Shown: positions 41,353-49,651 of the stretch, in pieces
How the letters are laid out: each line of letters starts with the position of its first letter
How positions within the stretch are numbered: the first letter of the stretch is position 1
Assembly (NCBI RefSeq): GCF_026891975.1
Contig: NZ_JAPTGB010000002.1
Coordinates: forward strand, 82,801-146,800
Length of the DNA: 64,000 nt
DNA from: Methanocorpusculum petauri
GTDB taxonomy: Archaea; Halobacteriota; Methanomicrobia; Methanomicrobiales; Methanocorpusculaceae
Reading direction: 5' to 3'
The notes under the pieces: generated by a model
Databases searched by the model: none
Told to the model about the DNA's origin: nothing
The model's input: only the letters and a program-made list of their open reading frames with translations
Translations under genes and position numbers: made by a program

Positions 41353-41412
41353 TGTTCTGCAGTACCTCATTCTCTTTTGAAACAGATGAAGATATAGGAA
41401 AAATAGAAAAAG

Positions 41413-41820
41413 TTAGATTGTGAAGGTCTTCGGCGGCTGACCGGAGAAGTCGGCAATGGTTGCGGTACCGTTGATGATCGTGAAGATTTCAAAGTCCGGG
41501 TTTTCAGCGGTCTGATAGATACTTTTTACAATCGGACTTGCTTCGATGATCGCTTTTTTGATCTCCATGTCCTTTGAGAAAGAGACGGTCGCAGAAATTC
41601 TGAGCCAGGCAAACTCCGGGTTCGCAACGGTGATCTCAACCTTGGGATGTGCCGTCATTTCCTTGTACATCGATTTTTTGTTGGAGGTACAGAAGTACGG
41701 TTTTCCATCGCGCTCAAGGTAGTACATGAACGGGCGAACCTTCGGGTTGCCGTCTTTGTCAACGGTCGCCAGGTACATGACCTGATTGTTTTTCATAAAC
41801 TCAATTACTTCGGTTGTCAT
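41413..41820 (-). CDS. pyridoxamine 5'-phosphate oxidase-like FMN/F420-binding protein
   Basis: 135 residues from the ATG at 41820 (MTTEVIEFMKNN), which follows AGGA; the longer frame to 41877 lacks a ribosome site. The split-barrel fold is recognisable from VMYLATVDKDGNPKVRPFMYYLERDGKPYFCTSNKKSMYKEMTAHPKVEITV, the classic small PPOX-family layout. Members bind FMN or F420; in methanogens F420 is plausible. The end FTIINGTATIADFSGQPPKTFTI is shared with the decayed paralogue at 40448. Likely an oxidoreductase of unknown substrate. Confidence 0.88.
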   Translation of the reverse strand: MTTEVIEFMKNNQVMYLATVDKDGNPKVRPFMYYLERDGKPYFCTSNKKSMYKEMTAHPKVEITVANPEFAWLRISATVSFSKDMEIKKAIIEASPIVKSIYQTAENPDFEIFTIINGTATIADFSGQPPKTFTI

Positions 41821-42455
41821 GATGATCTTTTTCCTGAGATTTCTGTGGGAACTCTCTACAACTCTATTGATCGTCATTGTTTATAAAAATAACTTTAAAA
41901 TGTATTTTTATGACCTTATTGAGGGTGGAGGCTATGTCTTGGTTTGTTCGAAGCTTTTTTTATCGGAGCTGAATTCTGACGCTATTTTGGGTTTTATATT
42001 TATACTTTTTTCAGTCGGGAAAAGATGCCGCGCCTTCTCTTTCAGCGTTCATCTTCAACGCCGTGATCATTGTCCTGCCGATTCTGCTTGCATTATCGTC
42101 GTTCCGGTTTGTCCCCATCAAGACACCGGAACGCGTTTTTGGTGTTATTGGAGTACGTCCGACGGATGCAAACGGTGTTATTTCTCCGGAGGTCTGCAGT
42201 GTTCTCGGCATTTTCACTGATCTTGCCGGTCTTGCGATGGGAAGAATTTCCCGGGAGGAGTAAGATGCATACCTTTCTCCAACGTTGTTGTCGCATCTTT
42301 TCCCTCCGAGAAGGACCCGTCCGGCGCATTGATACACCGAATGTATACGTAAGGTGTCCGTTGACACTGAAAAATACCGTTATTCAACAGATATTGAGCG
42401 GATGGATGCAGACTGATTTTTGCGGACTGCCTCCATCCGACGGCCGTTTAAATTT
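41821..42455. other. 635-bp region with no confident gene
   Basis: AT-rich promoter-like DNA near 41880-41930. After it comes a stretch open on the plus strand from about 41960 to 42263, ending in a possible small membrane peptide (listed separately). 42264-42455 contains nothing recognisable. It may be a decayed gene between two minus-strand transcription units. Confidence 0.4.
42063..42263 (+). CDS. small possible membrane protein or gene remnant
   Basis: 66 residues from a GTG. The frame is open upstream to about 41960 without a supported start. It begins with one hydrophobic segment (IIVLPILLALSSF) and continues RFVPIKTPERVFGVIG...LGIFTDLAGLAMGRIS. Not recognised. GC content and codon use resemble coding DNA more than the flanks. 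It is probably the 3' remnant of a longer membrane-protein gene. Confidence 0.3.
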   Translation: MIIVLPILLALSSFRFVPIKTPERVFGVIGVRPTDANGVISPEVCSVLGIFTDLAGLAMGRISREE

Positions 42456-43646
42456 TTATTCACGAAGAAGAGAGGAGGGATCCAGCAGATGCTCTTCTCC
42501 CCGCCACCAGAGGAAGTACTGGTTCTTCCGCTGCATCAGAACACAGCCGTCAAGAAATCCCGGCCAGTCGTCGGTGAAGTCGTAACCGGTTAAGACAGAG
42601 ACGAACGGCACAATCCATGCATCGTGGGTAACACACACGGATATTTCCCCGTCTTTAAGAGTACTTTCCACAAAAGAAAACATTCGTTCCGTTCCCTCTT
42701 TAACAGGATAATGACCGGGCAGCATCTCTCCCGCAACGTATCTGAGGCTCATGATCTTGACCGGGTTTACGACGTAGAACTCTCTGACAATGTCGTCGTC
42801 TGCAACATAGGCACTGGGTGTTCCAAGCATCAGACTTTTTTCTGTTTCCCCATCCATTCCTGCCCCGGCCAAAATTTCATCCCCGGTCTGGACGCATCGC
42901 ACCATCGGGCTTGCGTATGTCCGGAGCGGCACCTTCGAGAGGGCAGCACCGAAAGCACGCGACTGCCGCCTCCCGCGGGTCGTGAGAACTTTTGTGGATC
43001 CGGGCTGACCTTTGATGAACGGTTCGCGTTCTCCGTGCCGCATCAGAACTGCCGCTGCATCCCATTCTGTGCTCTGCAAAACTTTTGGTATCGGATTTTC
43101 CGGTGGGACGTAACGGACCGTTCCCCTCAGGGGAAACGGCGTGTCCGGCTCTTTCGTCCGCTCAAGAGCCGAACCGTCCGGACTGATGAACAGCCATCCG
43201 GCATCGTCACGGACGTACGCTTTTCCCCCTGCAAACGGCCGGGCATCATAGTACCAGTCGCCATACAGCAGTTCTCCGGCGGTGGTGATATGGGTTGCGC
43301 CGAACGTTTCATGATACACCACCGCTGATCCTTCGGAAAACCCGGTCGCGTACAGGTAGGTCTCAAAGGCGATCGGTTTACCCTCTTCATCGATGAACAG
43401 GTAGCGTCCGTCTGCGTTGCGGACGGGTGCGACACCTTCGGAAAAGTTTCCTGTCCATGCGTACCGTTCGTTGTACGCGGGTTCCCCGAGAAAATTTATG
43501 TGATATGCTCCCGTATCATCCCAGACTGCGGCAAGTCCCGGAAAACGGAAAGGGCCGACACTCTGAAAGTGGTGCTCATAGATCGGTCTTCCCTCATAGA
43601 GGTGATGTGTTCCGTCCGGGCTGATGATCAGATCGTCAAAGTCCAT
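42456..43646 (-). CDS. WG-repeat protein fused to a histidine phosphatase domain
   Basis: 396 residues from the ATG at 43646, which lies 14 bases after the GAPDH stop; an upstream frame to 43703 overlaps that gene. The first ~175 residues are WG-type beta repeats (FSEGVAPVRNADGRYLFIDEEGKPI; FSEGSAVVYHETFGATHITTAGELL; FAGGKAYVRDDAGWLFISPDG). From about residue 195 a phosphoglycerate-mutase-like domain begins: AVLMRHGERE with the phospho-accepting His, RTYASPMVRCVQTGDEI and ISVCVTHDAWIVPF with the second His. No signal peptide, so cytoplasmic. Co-directional with gap. The combination is unusual; target unknown. Confidence 0.8.
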   Translation of the reverse strand: MDFDDLIISPDGTHHLYEGRPIYEHHFQSVGPFRFPGLAAVWDDTGAYHINFLGEPAYNERYAWTGNFSEGVAPVRNADGRYLFIDEEGKPIAFETYLYATGFSEGSAVVYHETFGATHITTAGELLYGDWYYDARPFAGGKAYVRDDAGWLFISPDGSALERTKEPDTPFPLRGTVRYVPPENPIPKVLQSTEWDAAAVLMRHGEREPFIKGQPGSTKVLTTRGRRQSRAFGAALSKVPLRTYASPMVRCVQTGDEILAGAGMDGETEKSLMLGTPSAYVADDDIVREFYVVNPVKIMSLRYVAGEMLPGHYPVKEGTERMFSFVESTLKDGEISVCVTHDAWIVPFVSVLTGYDFTDDWPGFLDGCVLMQRKNQYFLWWRGEEHLLDPSSLLRE

Positions 43647-43659
43647 ATAAAAAAAAGAG

Positions 43660-44685
43660 TTAGCGGATTGCAGTAAGACCAACCGCTTTGTTTGTGATCG
43701 CAATTGATTCGGCTGCGGACTTCACGTCGCCTGCCATTGCCCGGATGCAGTCAACGGTTTCCACAACGACATCTGCTTCCTGGTGGATTGCCTGAAAGAG
43801 GTAGAGATCTGTTCCGTCCAGTACCGAGATCGAGTCTTTGAAGATGCCGTTCTCCCAGAGGTCGCCTCTTGGGCGAAGGAGATCGGACGTGTACTCCTTG
43901 AGCTGGGCGGTACTCGTGATGCCGGTACTCTTCTCAATTAAGCCGAGGCGCGAGTGTGCTTTGATCAGTTCGATCACCTGTTCTTTGGTTGCGGGATTTT
44001 TCAGCTCCATGTTGAGGAAGTGCATGTGCATCAGGGTTGTCGGCACAATCATGGCAGAGGTGACAATATTGATATGCGGCAAAACGCTCTGTACATCCGG
44101 ACCGTGGTGCGAGGGGATCGTGACAGGGTTTAAGACAATTGCATCGATTGGTCCCCGTTTGATGTCTCCCGGGTCTCCGCCTCGGCGAACCATGGTGGCA
44201 CGGACTTTTTTCACACCGAAGGCCGAATCAATGAGATTGATGATGCGGCAAAGGCCGGTTGTGTTGCAGGAGACGACACGGGCGTACTGTCTGCCGATTG
44301 CGTCTGTGTAGTTACAGGAGGCGTTGAAGGAGAATCCTGCGACCTCGTGATCCTCTCCTCCCTCCCAGATTGCTTTTTTGCCGTACTTTTCGTACAGCGC
44401 TTTGTTGCCCACTCCCACTCCTCCGGGCGTTGCATCAACTACGATATCGGCTTTCTGGATCATTTCCTCAACACTTCCTGCAACCGGAATGCCTGCTTTG
44501 TCAAAGGCTTCTTTTTTGGAGAGATCGGCAATGTAGAGAGGATAGCCCCGTTCCTTTGCAACAAACGCTTCTGCGCCGGGTTTGGTTTTGGAGACACCGA
44601 TGATTTCCATGTCAGGCTGTGCGGAGACTGCATCGGCCACACGTTTTCCGATGGTTCCGTAGCCGTTGACTGCGACCTTGATCAT
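43660..44685 (-). CDS. gap: glyceraldehyde-3-phosphate dehydrogenase, archaeal type II
   Basis: 341 residues from the ATG at 44685 (MIKVAVNGYGTIGKRVADA), matching family starts; the frame extends to 44736. N-terminal Rossmann motif NGYGTIGKR, KADIVVDATPGGVGVGNK, then the catalytic block VVSCNTTGLCRI with the nucleophilic Cys and the paired RRGGDPGDIKRGPIDAIVLNP, diagnostic for the archaeal enzyme class. In methanogens it works in gluconeogenesis or glycolysis, using NADP or NAD. The neighbouring phosphoglycerate-mutase-fold protein could be functionally linked, though WG repeats argue against a simple metabolic enzyme. Confidence 0.95.
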   Translation of the reverse strand: MIKVAVNGYGTIGKRVADAVSAQPDMEIIGVSKTKPGAEAFVAKERGYPLYIADLSKKEAFDKAGIPVAGSVEEMIQKADIVVDATPGGVGVGNKALYEKYGKKAIWEGGEDHEVAGFSFNASCNYTDAIGRQYARVVSCNTTGLCRIINLIDSAFGVKKVRATMVRRGGDPGDIKRGPIDAIVLNPVTIPSHHGPDVQSVLPHINIVTSAMIVPTTLMHMHFLNMELKNPATKEQVIELIKAHSRLGLIEKSTGITSTAQLKEYTSDLLRPRGDLWENGIFKDSISVLDGTDLYLFQAIHQEADVVVETVDCIRAMAGDVKSAAESIAITNKAVGLTAIR

Positions 44686-44776
44686 AATACAGTATGCTTT
44701 CTCTTCGGTATCATAAAAGCATATCCAGTAACTCACCGTCGGCAGTATTATATCGACTCACGATATATATGTAGTA

Positions 44777-44800
44777 CGGATTCCGATATATCGGAATCCG
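44777..44800. promoter_or_regulatory. 24-bp perfect palindrome, probable PadR operator
   Basis: CGGATTCCGATATATCGG continues to a perfect 24-bp palindrome (centre GATATATC) ending 25 bases before the PadR start. A TATA-like CGATATATAT at 44761-44770 precedes it, so a bound dimer would cover the transcription start and repress the padR-DUF2812 pair. Confidence 0.7.
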
Positions 44801-44825
44801 AAATAATTTCGGGTGATGATGTCTT

Positions 44826-45143
44826 ATGCAGCCTACTGAAAAAGGTCCGCTGACGGAGGCGGCGTACTATATTCTGCTGTCGCTGTACTCGCCTCTGCAC
44901 GGATACGGGATTATGCAGAACGTCCGCAAGATGTCAAATGACCGGGTGAATCTTGGGGCGGGAACACTGTATGGTGCAATTAATACCCTGCTGGACCGGC
45001 AGTGGATTGCATCCGTCGGTGACTCTGCAATGTCGAGGAAGAAGGAGTATATTATTACAGATGCCGGTCGTGCGGCGGTGAAGAGTGAGATTCTGCGACT
45101 GCGGGAACTGGTTGAAAACGGGCAAAGGATGGAAAAACTATGA
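44826..45143 (+). CDS. PadR-family transcriptional regulator
   Basis: 105 residues. Short PadR winged helix: LTEAAYYILLSLYSPLHGYGIMQNV, LGAGTLYGAINTLLDRQWIASV and KEYIITDAGRAAVKSEILRL, with the wing and the C-terminal dimer helix. GGTGAT precedes the ATG. It overlaps the DUF2812 gene by 4 nt. PadR/DUF2812 pairs in bacteria are substrate-induced, with PadR repressing the membrane protein. The palindrome just upstream supports autoregulation. Confidence 0.92.
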   Translation: MQPTEKGPLTEAAYYILLSLYSPLHGYGIMQNVRKMSNDRVNLGAGTLYGAINTLLDRQWIASVGDSAMSRKKEYIITDAGRAAVKSEILRLRELVENGQRMEKL

Positions 45144-45694
45144 AACATGTTGTGTGGAAGTTCTTCTGGAATTATGAATCGGAGGAAAAATGGCTCAATG
45201 AAATGGCGGCGAAGGGTTTTGCCCTTTACAGTTATTCATGGGGACGGTATGTGTTTGAGGAGTGTGAACCGGGCGAGTATGTCTATCGCCTTGAACTGCT
45301 GAAGGATCTTCCGTCAAAGCCGGAGAGTATGGCCTATCTCGGATTTCTGGAAGAGACTGGCATTGCCTGTGTTGCAACGCATCTGCGGTGGGTGTATCTG
45401 CAGAAGAGATCCGCGGACGGCCCGTTCGATCTGTACACGGACACCCGTTCTGCATTGAATCACTACCAAAATATTACGAATCTCTGGAACACTCTGGCAT
45501 TTCTGGAGATCTTTGCATCCGCCGTGAACTTCGGTGTAGGATTTTACCGGGTTATATCCGAGACGGGTACGCCGCTGATGAACTTCCTGTTCGGAACGAT
45601 CTTTCTTGCTCTTGGGTGTCTGTTCTATTATGTGGGAAAGTCCCCGCGTTCCAAAAGCCGTGAACTATCTGCTGAGCAAAATATCCGAGAATAA
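45140..45694 (+). CDS. DUF2812 membrane protein
   Basis: 184 residues. The N-terminal domain is the DUF2812 module (WKFFWNYESEEKWLNEMAAKGFALYSYSWGRYVFEECEPGEYVYRLELL). Two hydrophobic helices follow (about 120-140, FLEIFASAVNFGVGFYRVI, and about 148-170, LFGTIFLALGCLFYYVG), with a charged cytoplasmic tail. Function of the family is unknown; members are nearly always coupled to a PadR gene, as here. Possibly acquired from bacteria, where the pair is frequent (inference). Confidence 0.88.
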   Translation: MKHVVWKFFWNYESEEKWLNEMAAKGFALYSYSWGRYVFEECEPGEYVYRLELLKDLPSKPESMAYLGFLEETGIACVATHLRWVYLQKRSADGPFDLYTDTRSALNHYQNITNLWNTLAFLEIFASAVNFGVGFYRVISETGTPLMNFLFGTIFLALGCLFYYVGKSPRSKSRELSAEQNIRE

Positions 45695-46158
45695 TTTTTT
45701 TGAATCTGCGCGATGATATTCCCCACCCAAAATTTTAGTGTTTTTACGTCAGATCCAAACGCCGTTTCCTTTTGATACTTTGTTATGGAGTACTGACTCA
45801 TGAGCAAAACCTAATTTATGCTCAAGAGATTTATTAGTACCATTATCCAGATTATAGATTGTAATATCCGGTGGCCGTGTATCACCGGTACTGTGAAAAA
45901 GTACATCCGGCACCAGAAGGAGATCTCCTTTTTCGTGTTCCGTTGCTACACGCATGTTGTTGGCATGTCGGCCATCGGATATTACTCCAAAACAGTCGTA
46001 CAGAACGAATCGTTTCGGAACGTCGCGACCCTGAAGATATCAGATATCTGAATCCGGGGGGTAGCGAAGGACTTCAACCGGTGCCTAATTCCCCGGTCAG
46101 TGCAGAAATGCAGTGATCAGGTACTGGTTGAAGGACATGTTTTGGCGCTGTTTTTCTG
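45695..46158. other. 464-bp region with a gene remnant
   Basis: Contains the minus-strand open segment at 45749-46039 listed separately. The rest shows no promoter-like or repeat structure beyond AT-rich runs at 45700-45745. Confidence 0.4.
45749..46039 (-). pseudogene. possible decayed gene fragment
   Basis: A 97-codon open stretch with no clear start: LQGRDVPKRFVLYDCFGVISDGRHANNMRVATEHEKGDLLLVPDVLFHSTGD... ends at a stop at 45749. The N-terminal 70 residues have the composition of a real protein, and internal ATG (MRVATEHEK) lacks a ribosome site. I cannot name the family. It may be a fragment of a transferred or decayed gene. Confidence 0.3.
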
Positions 46159-46692
46159 TTATTTGTACGCCGCATATGCTTTGATAAAGGTATCCGCTGC
46201 ACGATACGTCCATTTTCCGATCTTTTTGTCCCGGACAATCGCACCAAACATTTCGAGCCGTGACAAATACCAGAACATCTGTATTCCGGAAAGCCCGGTC
46301 GTATCGATAATCTCCCGCTTTGTAATTTCCGGTTTTTCTACAACTACGGCAAATGTCAGGTGAAGAGCATCATTTCCAAGAATTTCCTGCAAAATTTCCT
46401 CTGCAGAACTTTTCGGAATTTTCCGGATCGAGTAGGTGCTGACACCGTTTTTTGCGATTCGCATCACGACGTGTTTCCGGATCAGCCGCCGGATCGTGTA
46501 CGCTGTACGCAGGTGAGACGCGTTCGTTTTTGCTGCAATTTTTTCCAGGCTGAGTCCCGGATTCTCACGGATACAGGCTGCAATATGCATGGGATCATGT
46601 GCAGCTGTCCGATCAATGAGATATAGCACAACACTGCCTGCAGCTATACAGGCAGCGTAGAATCCCAGTACCACGACAGGATGCAGACTCAT
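46159..46692 (-). CDS. membrane-anchored double winged-helix regulator
   Basis: 177 residues. An N-terminal helix (VVVLGFYAACIAAGSVVLYLI, residues about 6-26) anchors it. Two winged helices follow: MHIAACIRENPGLSLEKIAAKTNASHLRTAYTIRRLIRKHVVMRI (about 35-80) and LHLTFAVVVEKPEITKREIIDTTGLSGIQMFWYLSRLEMFGAIV (about 110-155). GGGGA precedes the ATG. Regulators of this layout are frequent in Methanomicrobiales and related haloarchaea. The broken regulators at 51170 and 58782 look like pieces of similar proteins. Target unknown; nearest neighbour is the putP gene. Confidence 0.8.
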   Translation of the reverse strand: MSLHPVVVLGFYAACIAAGSVVLYLIDRTAAHDPMHIAACIRENPGLSLEKIAAKTNASHLRTAYTIRRLIRKHVVMRIAKNGVSTYSIRKIPKSSAEEILQEILGNDALHLTFAVVVEKPEITKREIIDTTGLSGIQMFWYLSRLEMFGAIVRDKKIGKWTYRAADTFIKAYAAYK

Positions 46693-46805
46693 GATTCCCC
46701 TTTAGAGTGAATATGGATCTCCCGCAGTATATGAAAACTGTGGACAAACACTCGTCACGTCAGCGTGATCGAAGAAATAAATCTGAAAAAAAGGAAAAGG
46801 TGTTT

Positions 46806-48368
46806 TCAGGTGCTTCGGTCGCCGATCGCTGCCACATACTCATCGTACATGTCGGTGACTTCCTTCTCCGGCTCGGCAGTAAACCGCGAGACAAGATAAA
46901 TTGCAAGCAGACTTGCAATCACGCCCGGCACCATCTCATACAGACCGGTGACTGCTGTCAGGTACGTACCCCAGCCGAGAGAGACTACGCCTCCCACGAT
47001 AATTCCGGCGAGTGCACCCTGCCAGTTCATCCGTTTCCAGAAGAGACCCAGAAGAATCACCGTACCAAACGTACAGCCAAATCCTGCCCATGCATTCGAC
47101 ACAATGTTGAACACTGAACTTGCCTGATCCAGAGAGAGGATAATTGCAACTGCGGAGACGATCAGGACCGTTACCCGGGAAATCCACAGCAGCCGCTTGT
47201 CGGGAGCAGTTTTGTTGATTAAGTTCTTGTAAAGATCCTGCGAAATCGCTGAGGATGCCACCAGAAGCTGGGATGATGCTGTACTCATGACCGCTCCAAG
47301 GATACCGCAGTAGATGATACCTGCAACAAACGGAATTGCACCGAACACACTGCCGGTCATCTGAATAAAGATCTGTTCAGAGTCGCCGAGAATCGCCGGG
47401 TCCGGGAACAGGAGCTGGCCCACGAGACCCACAAAGATTGCAGCGGAGAGGGAAAGAATAACCCAGATCATTGCTGCCATCCGTGCCTTTGGCACTTCTT
47501 CGGGATCCTTGATTGCCATGAACCGCGGGAGAATGTGCGGCTGGCCGAAGTAGCCGAATCCCCAGGCAAGTCCTGACACGATCGTAAAGACCGACACGAA
47601 CTCAAAGATACCGCTTGCCGCATTGTACTCATGGAACAGCGAGAACATCTGCGGATCAATGGAGGCAAAGCTTGCTCCTTCACCGAAAAGGACAACACAG
47701 GCAATGAGCGGCACAAGAATCAGAGCAAACAGCATTAAAATTCCCTGAATGGTGTCGGTGATACAGACTGCCTTGAATCCTCCGGTAAAAGTGTAACAGA
47801 CCACAATCAGTGCACAGATCAACACACCCGCAACGTAGAGCGAGGTGAGATCCGTGATGCCGAACGAGCTTAAGTCAACACCGTAGATCGTCATCAGCGA
47901 GCTGAACAGCACGCCTCCCGCCTTGAACTGGGCGGACGTATAGACGATGAAGAAGATCAGAATAAATATGGATGCAATCGCGGTGATGAATCCTTTCTTT
48001 TCCCGGAATCGGTTTGTGATGAACTCAGGAATAGTCAGTGAGTCCTTTGCTTTGTGGGTGTAGATTCTCAGGCGTTTTGCGATGAACCGCCAGTTCAGGT
48101 AGGTTCCAATCGCAAGACCGATGGCGGTCCAGCCTGCTGCCGACATACCGGTCGCATACGCCAGACCCGGCAGACCAAGGAGCAGCCATCCGCTCATATC
48201 GGATGCTTCGGCGGACATTGCTGCAACAAACGGATGCAGTTTCCGGCCGCCAAGCACGTAGTCACTTGTGGTTTTGGTCTTCTTGAAGTAGAAGAACCCG
48301 ATATAGATCATTGCAGCGAAGTAAATGAGGAACGCCGCTCCGATGCCGATTAAGTTCCAGTCTAACAC
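46806..48368 (-). CDS. putP: sodium/solute symporter, PutP-like (proline)
   Basis: 520 residues from the GTG at 48368, which follows GGGGGA; a GTG at 48434 in the same frame adds 22 non-conserved residues and sits near the predicted transcription start. LeuT-fold sodium symporter with about 13 helices. Diagnostic blocks: YFKKTKTTSDYVLGGRKLHPFVAAMSAEASDMSGWLLLGLPG (helix 2, Na+ site), WRFIAKRLRIYT, and AWGFGYFGQPHILPRFMAIKD, the PutP signature. Probably imports proline as nutrient or osmolyte. A TATA-like element lies at 48468-48480 on the minus strand. Confidence 0.92.
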   Translation of the reverse strand: MLDWNLIGIGAAFLIYFAAMIYIGFFYFKKTKTTSDYVLGGRKLHPFVAAMSAEASDMSGWLLLGLPGLAYATGMSAAGWTAIGLAIGTYLNWRFIAKRLRIYTHKAKDSLTIPEFITNRFREKKGFITAIASIFILIFFIVYTSAQFKAGGVLFSSLMTIYGVDLSSFGITDLTSLYVAGVLICALIVVCYTFTGGFKAVCITDTIQGILMLFALILVPLIACVVLFGEGASFASIDPQMFSLFHEYNAASGIFEFVSVFTIVSGLAWGFGYFGQPHILPRFMAIKDPEEVPKARMAAMIWVILSLSAAIFVGLVGQLLFPDPAILGDSEQIFIQMTGSVFGAIPFVAGIIYCGILGAVMSTASSQLLVASSAISQDLYKNLINKTAPDKRLLWISRVTVLIVSAVAIILSLDQASSVFNIVSNAWAGFGCTFGTVILLGLFWKRMNWQGALAGIIVGGVVSLGWGTYLTAVTGLYEMVPGVIASLLAIYLVSRFTAEPEKEVTDMYDEYVAAIGDRST

Positions 48369-48589
48369 AAATATTCCCCCGGCAGTGGTATTTCTCCCGT
48401 CTGCCCCACACCGGGCTGCCGGGGATAAATACACAAAGTTACTGCAACTTACTTAATTCGTCAACATGCTATATATGTGCTTTTACACGGACTTCAGAGC
48501 GTTTTTTCGATCCGGATCCGTTTTTTTTGCCGGCATCTGAACCCTTATTCACTCATGGGTTCAATAGACATGCAAGGTGAACCACAAAA

Positions 48590-49288
48590 ATGTGCGACGA
48601 TACTAATTGTACCTGCGATGCATTCGATGACGAGTGCGGATGCGGCGACTTCTATCACGAGATGCCCCGTCTCGGAGAGCCCGCCCCAGAATTTATTGCA
48701 GAGACTACTCATGGTGAGATTAAACTGTCCGATTACCGGGACAAGAAATGGGTCGTGCTGTTCTCCCATCCGGCAGATTTTACCCCGGTCTGTACGACAG
48801 AGTTCGTAGCGTTCTCAAAGGCGTACCCTGAGTTTGAGAAGAGAAATGTTGCGTTAATCGGTCTTTCGGTTGACAGTTCGTCTTCGCATCTTGCATGGAT
48901 ACGGGATATTGAAGAGAAGCTTGGCGTTCATGTTCCGTTCCCGGTTATTGCGGATCTGGATACGGGCGTTGCGTCCCTGTACGGTATGATTCAGCCGGCG
49001 ATGAGTTCGACCGCTGCCTGCCGTGCGGTGTTCTTTATTGATCCAAAAGGGATTCTTCGTGCGATGATCTATTATCCGCTGACGACCGGCCGGTGCATTG
49101 CAGAAATTCTCCGGGTGATTGATGCCCTGCAGGTGAACGATACGCATCATGTTGCAACGCCGGCAAACTGGAAGCCGGGGGACAAGGTGATTGTTCCGGC
49201 ACCAAAGACACAGAAGGAGATGGAAGAGCGTGAGAAGATCACAGGTCCGGATAAGAAGACCTGGTATCTTCTGATGAAGGATCTGTAG
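48590..49288 (+). CDS. peroxiredoxin (Prx6/AhpC-like) with Cys-rich N-terminal extension
   Basis: 232 residues. The peroxiredoxin core starts around residue 25 ([25 protein letters not shown]). It has the peroxidatic site [17 protein letters not shown] (Cys near 68), the conserved Arg in [18 protein letters not shown], and the long Prx6-type C-terminal domain ([17 protein letters not shown]...). It reduces peroxides. The first 23 residues hold five Cys ([17 protein letters not shown] pattern) not normal for the family; they may bind metal or provide the resolving thiol. Monocistronic, leader with AAGGTG. Confidence 0.92.
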   Translation: MCDDTNCTCDAFDDECGCGDFYHEMPRLGEPAPEFIAETTHGEIKLSDYRDKKWVVLFSHPADFTPVCTTEFVAFSKAYPEFEKRNVALIGLSVDSSSSHLAWIRDIEEKLGVHVPFPVIADLDTGVASLYGMIQPAMSSTAACRAVFFIDPKGILRAMIYYPLTTGRCIAEILRVIDALQVNDTHHVATPANWKPGDKVIVPAPKTQKEMEEREKITGPDKKTWYLLMKDL

Positions 49289-49333
49289 ATCCTTCCTCAA
49301 TCTTTTTCTCTTTTGCCGCCCGAGGTTAGTAGT

Positions 49334-49522
49334 ATGGTTGAGATGATGACGACCGAGACGGCGTATGCGATTCTCGGTGTTCCGTCGGGTTCGGATTTTG
49401 CAACGACTGCAAAGGCGTTCCGCGATCTTCGCGATAAGTATAATCCGGAGACGAATCCTTTCCGCAGAAAGGAGTTTGCTGAAGTGATGGCGGCCTTTGA
49501 GTTTTTACAGAGGCAGTTCTAA
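49334..49522 (+). CDS. small J-domain-like protein lacking HPD
   Basis: 62 residues from the ATG at 49334 (after GAGG); the frame opens at 49313. The sequence TAYAILGVPSGSDFATTAKAFRDLRDKYNPETNPFRRKEFAEVMAAFEFLQRQF follows the J-domain pattern: helix I with YxILGV, helix II, loop, helix III with F..V..AFEFL. The loop reads KYNPETNP in place of KYHPDKNP, so the HPD needed to stimulate DnaK is missing. It is 45 bases after the peroxiredoxin and co-directional. Possibly a scaffold-type J-like protein. Confidence 0.7.
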   Translation: MVEMMTTETAYAILGVPSGSDFATTAKAFRDLRDKYNPETNPFRRKEFAEVMAAFEFLQRQF

Positions 49523-49529
49523 TCTTTTT

Positions 49530-49576
49530 GCAGTTTTTATGTTTTGAAGGGGGAGTATTTTTTTTGATACTCTCTT
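49530..49576 (+). terminator. T-rich terminator region
   Basis: Runs TTTTT, TTTTTA and an eight-T tract (about 49558-49566) follow the small J-like gene and precede the reductase pair. Confidence 0.35.
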
Positions 49577-49651
49577 CCTTTGCTGTTCGTAGTTCTCTTA
49601 TGTGCCTGCACTTCCTATAGTTTTTACCACAAAATCCAGAAGGATGATTTC

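Noticed and set aside
44777..44800. Considered as another ORB
   Set aside because: Perfect palindrome without a G string; fits a PadR operator better.
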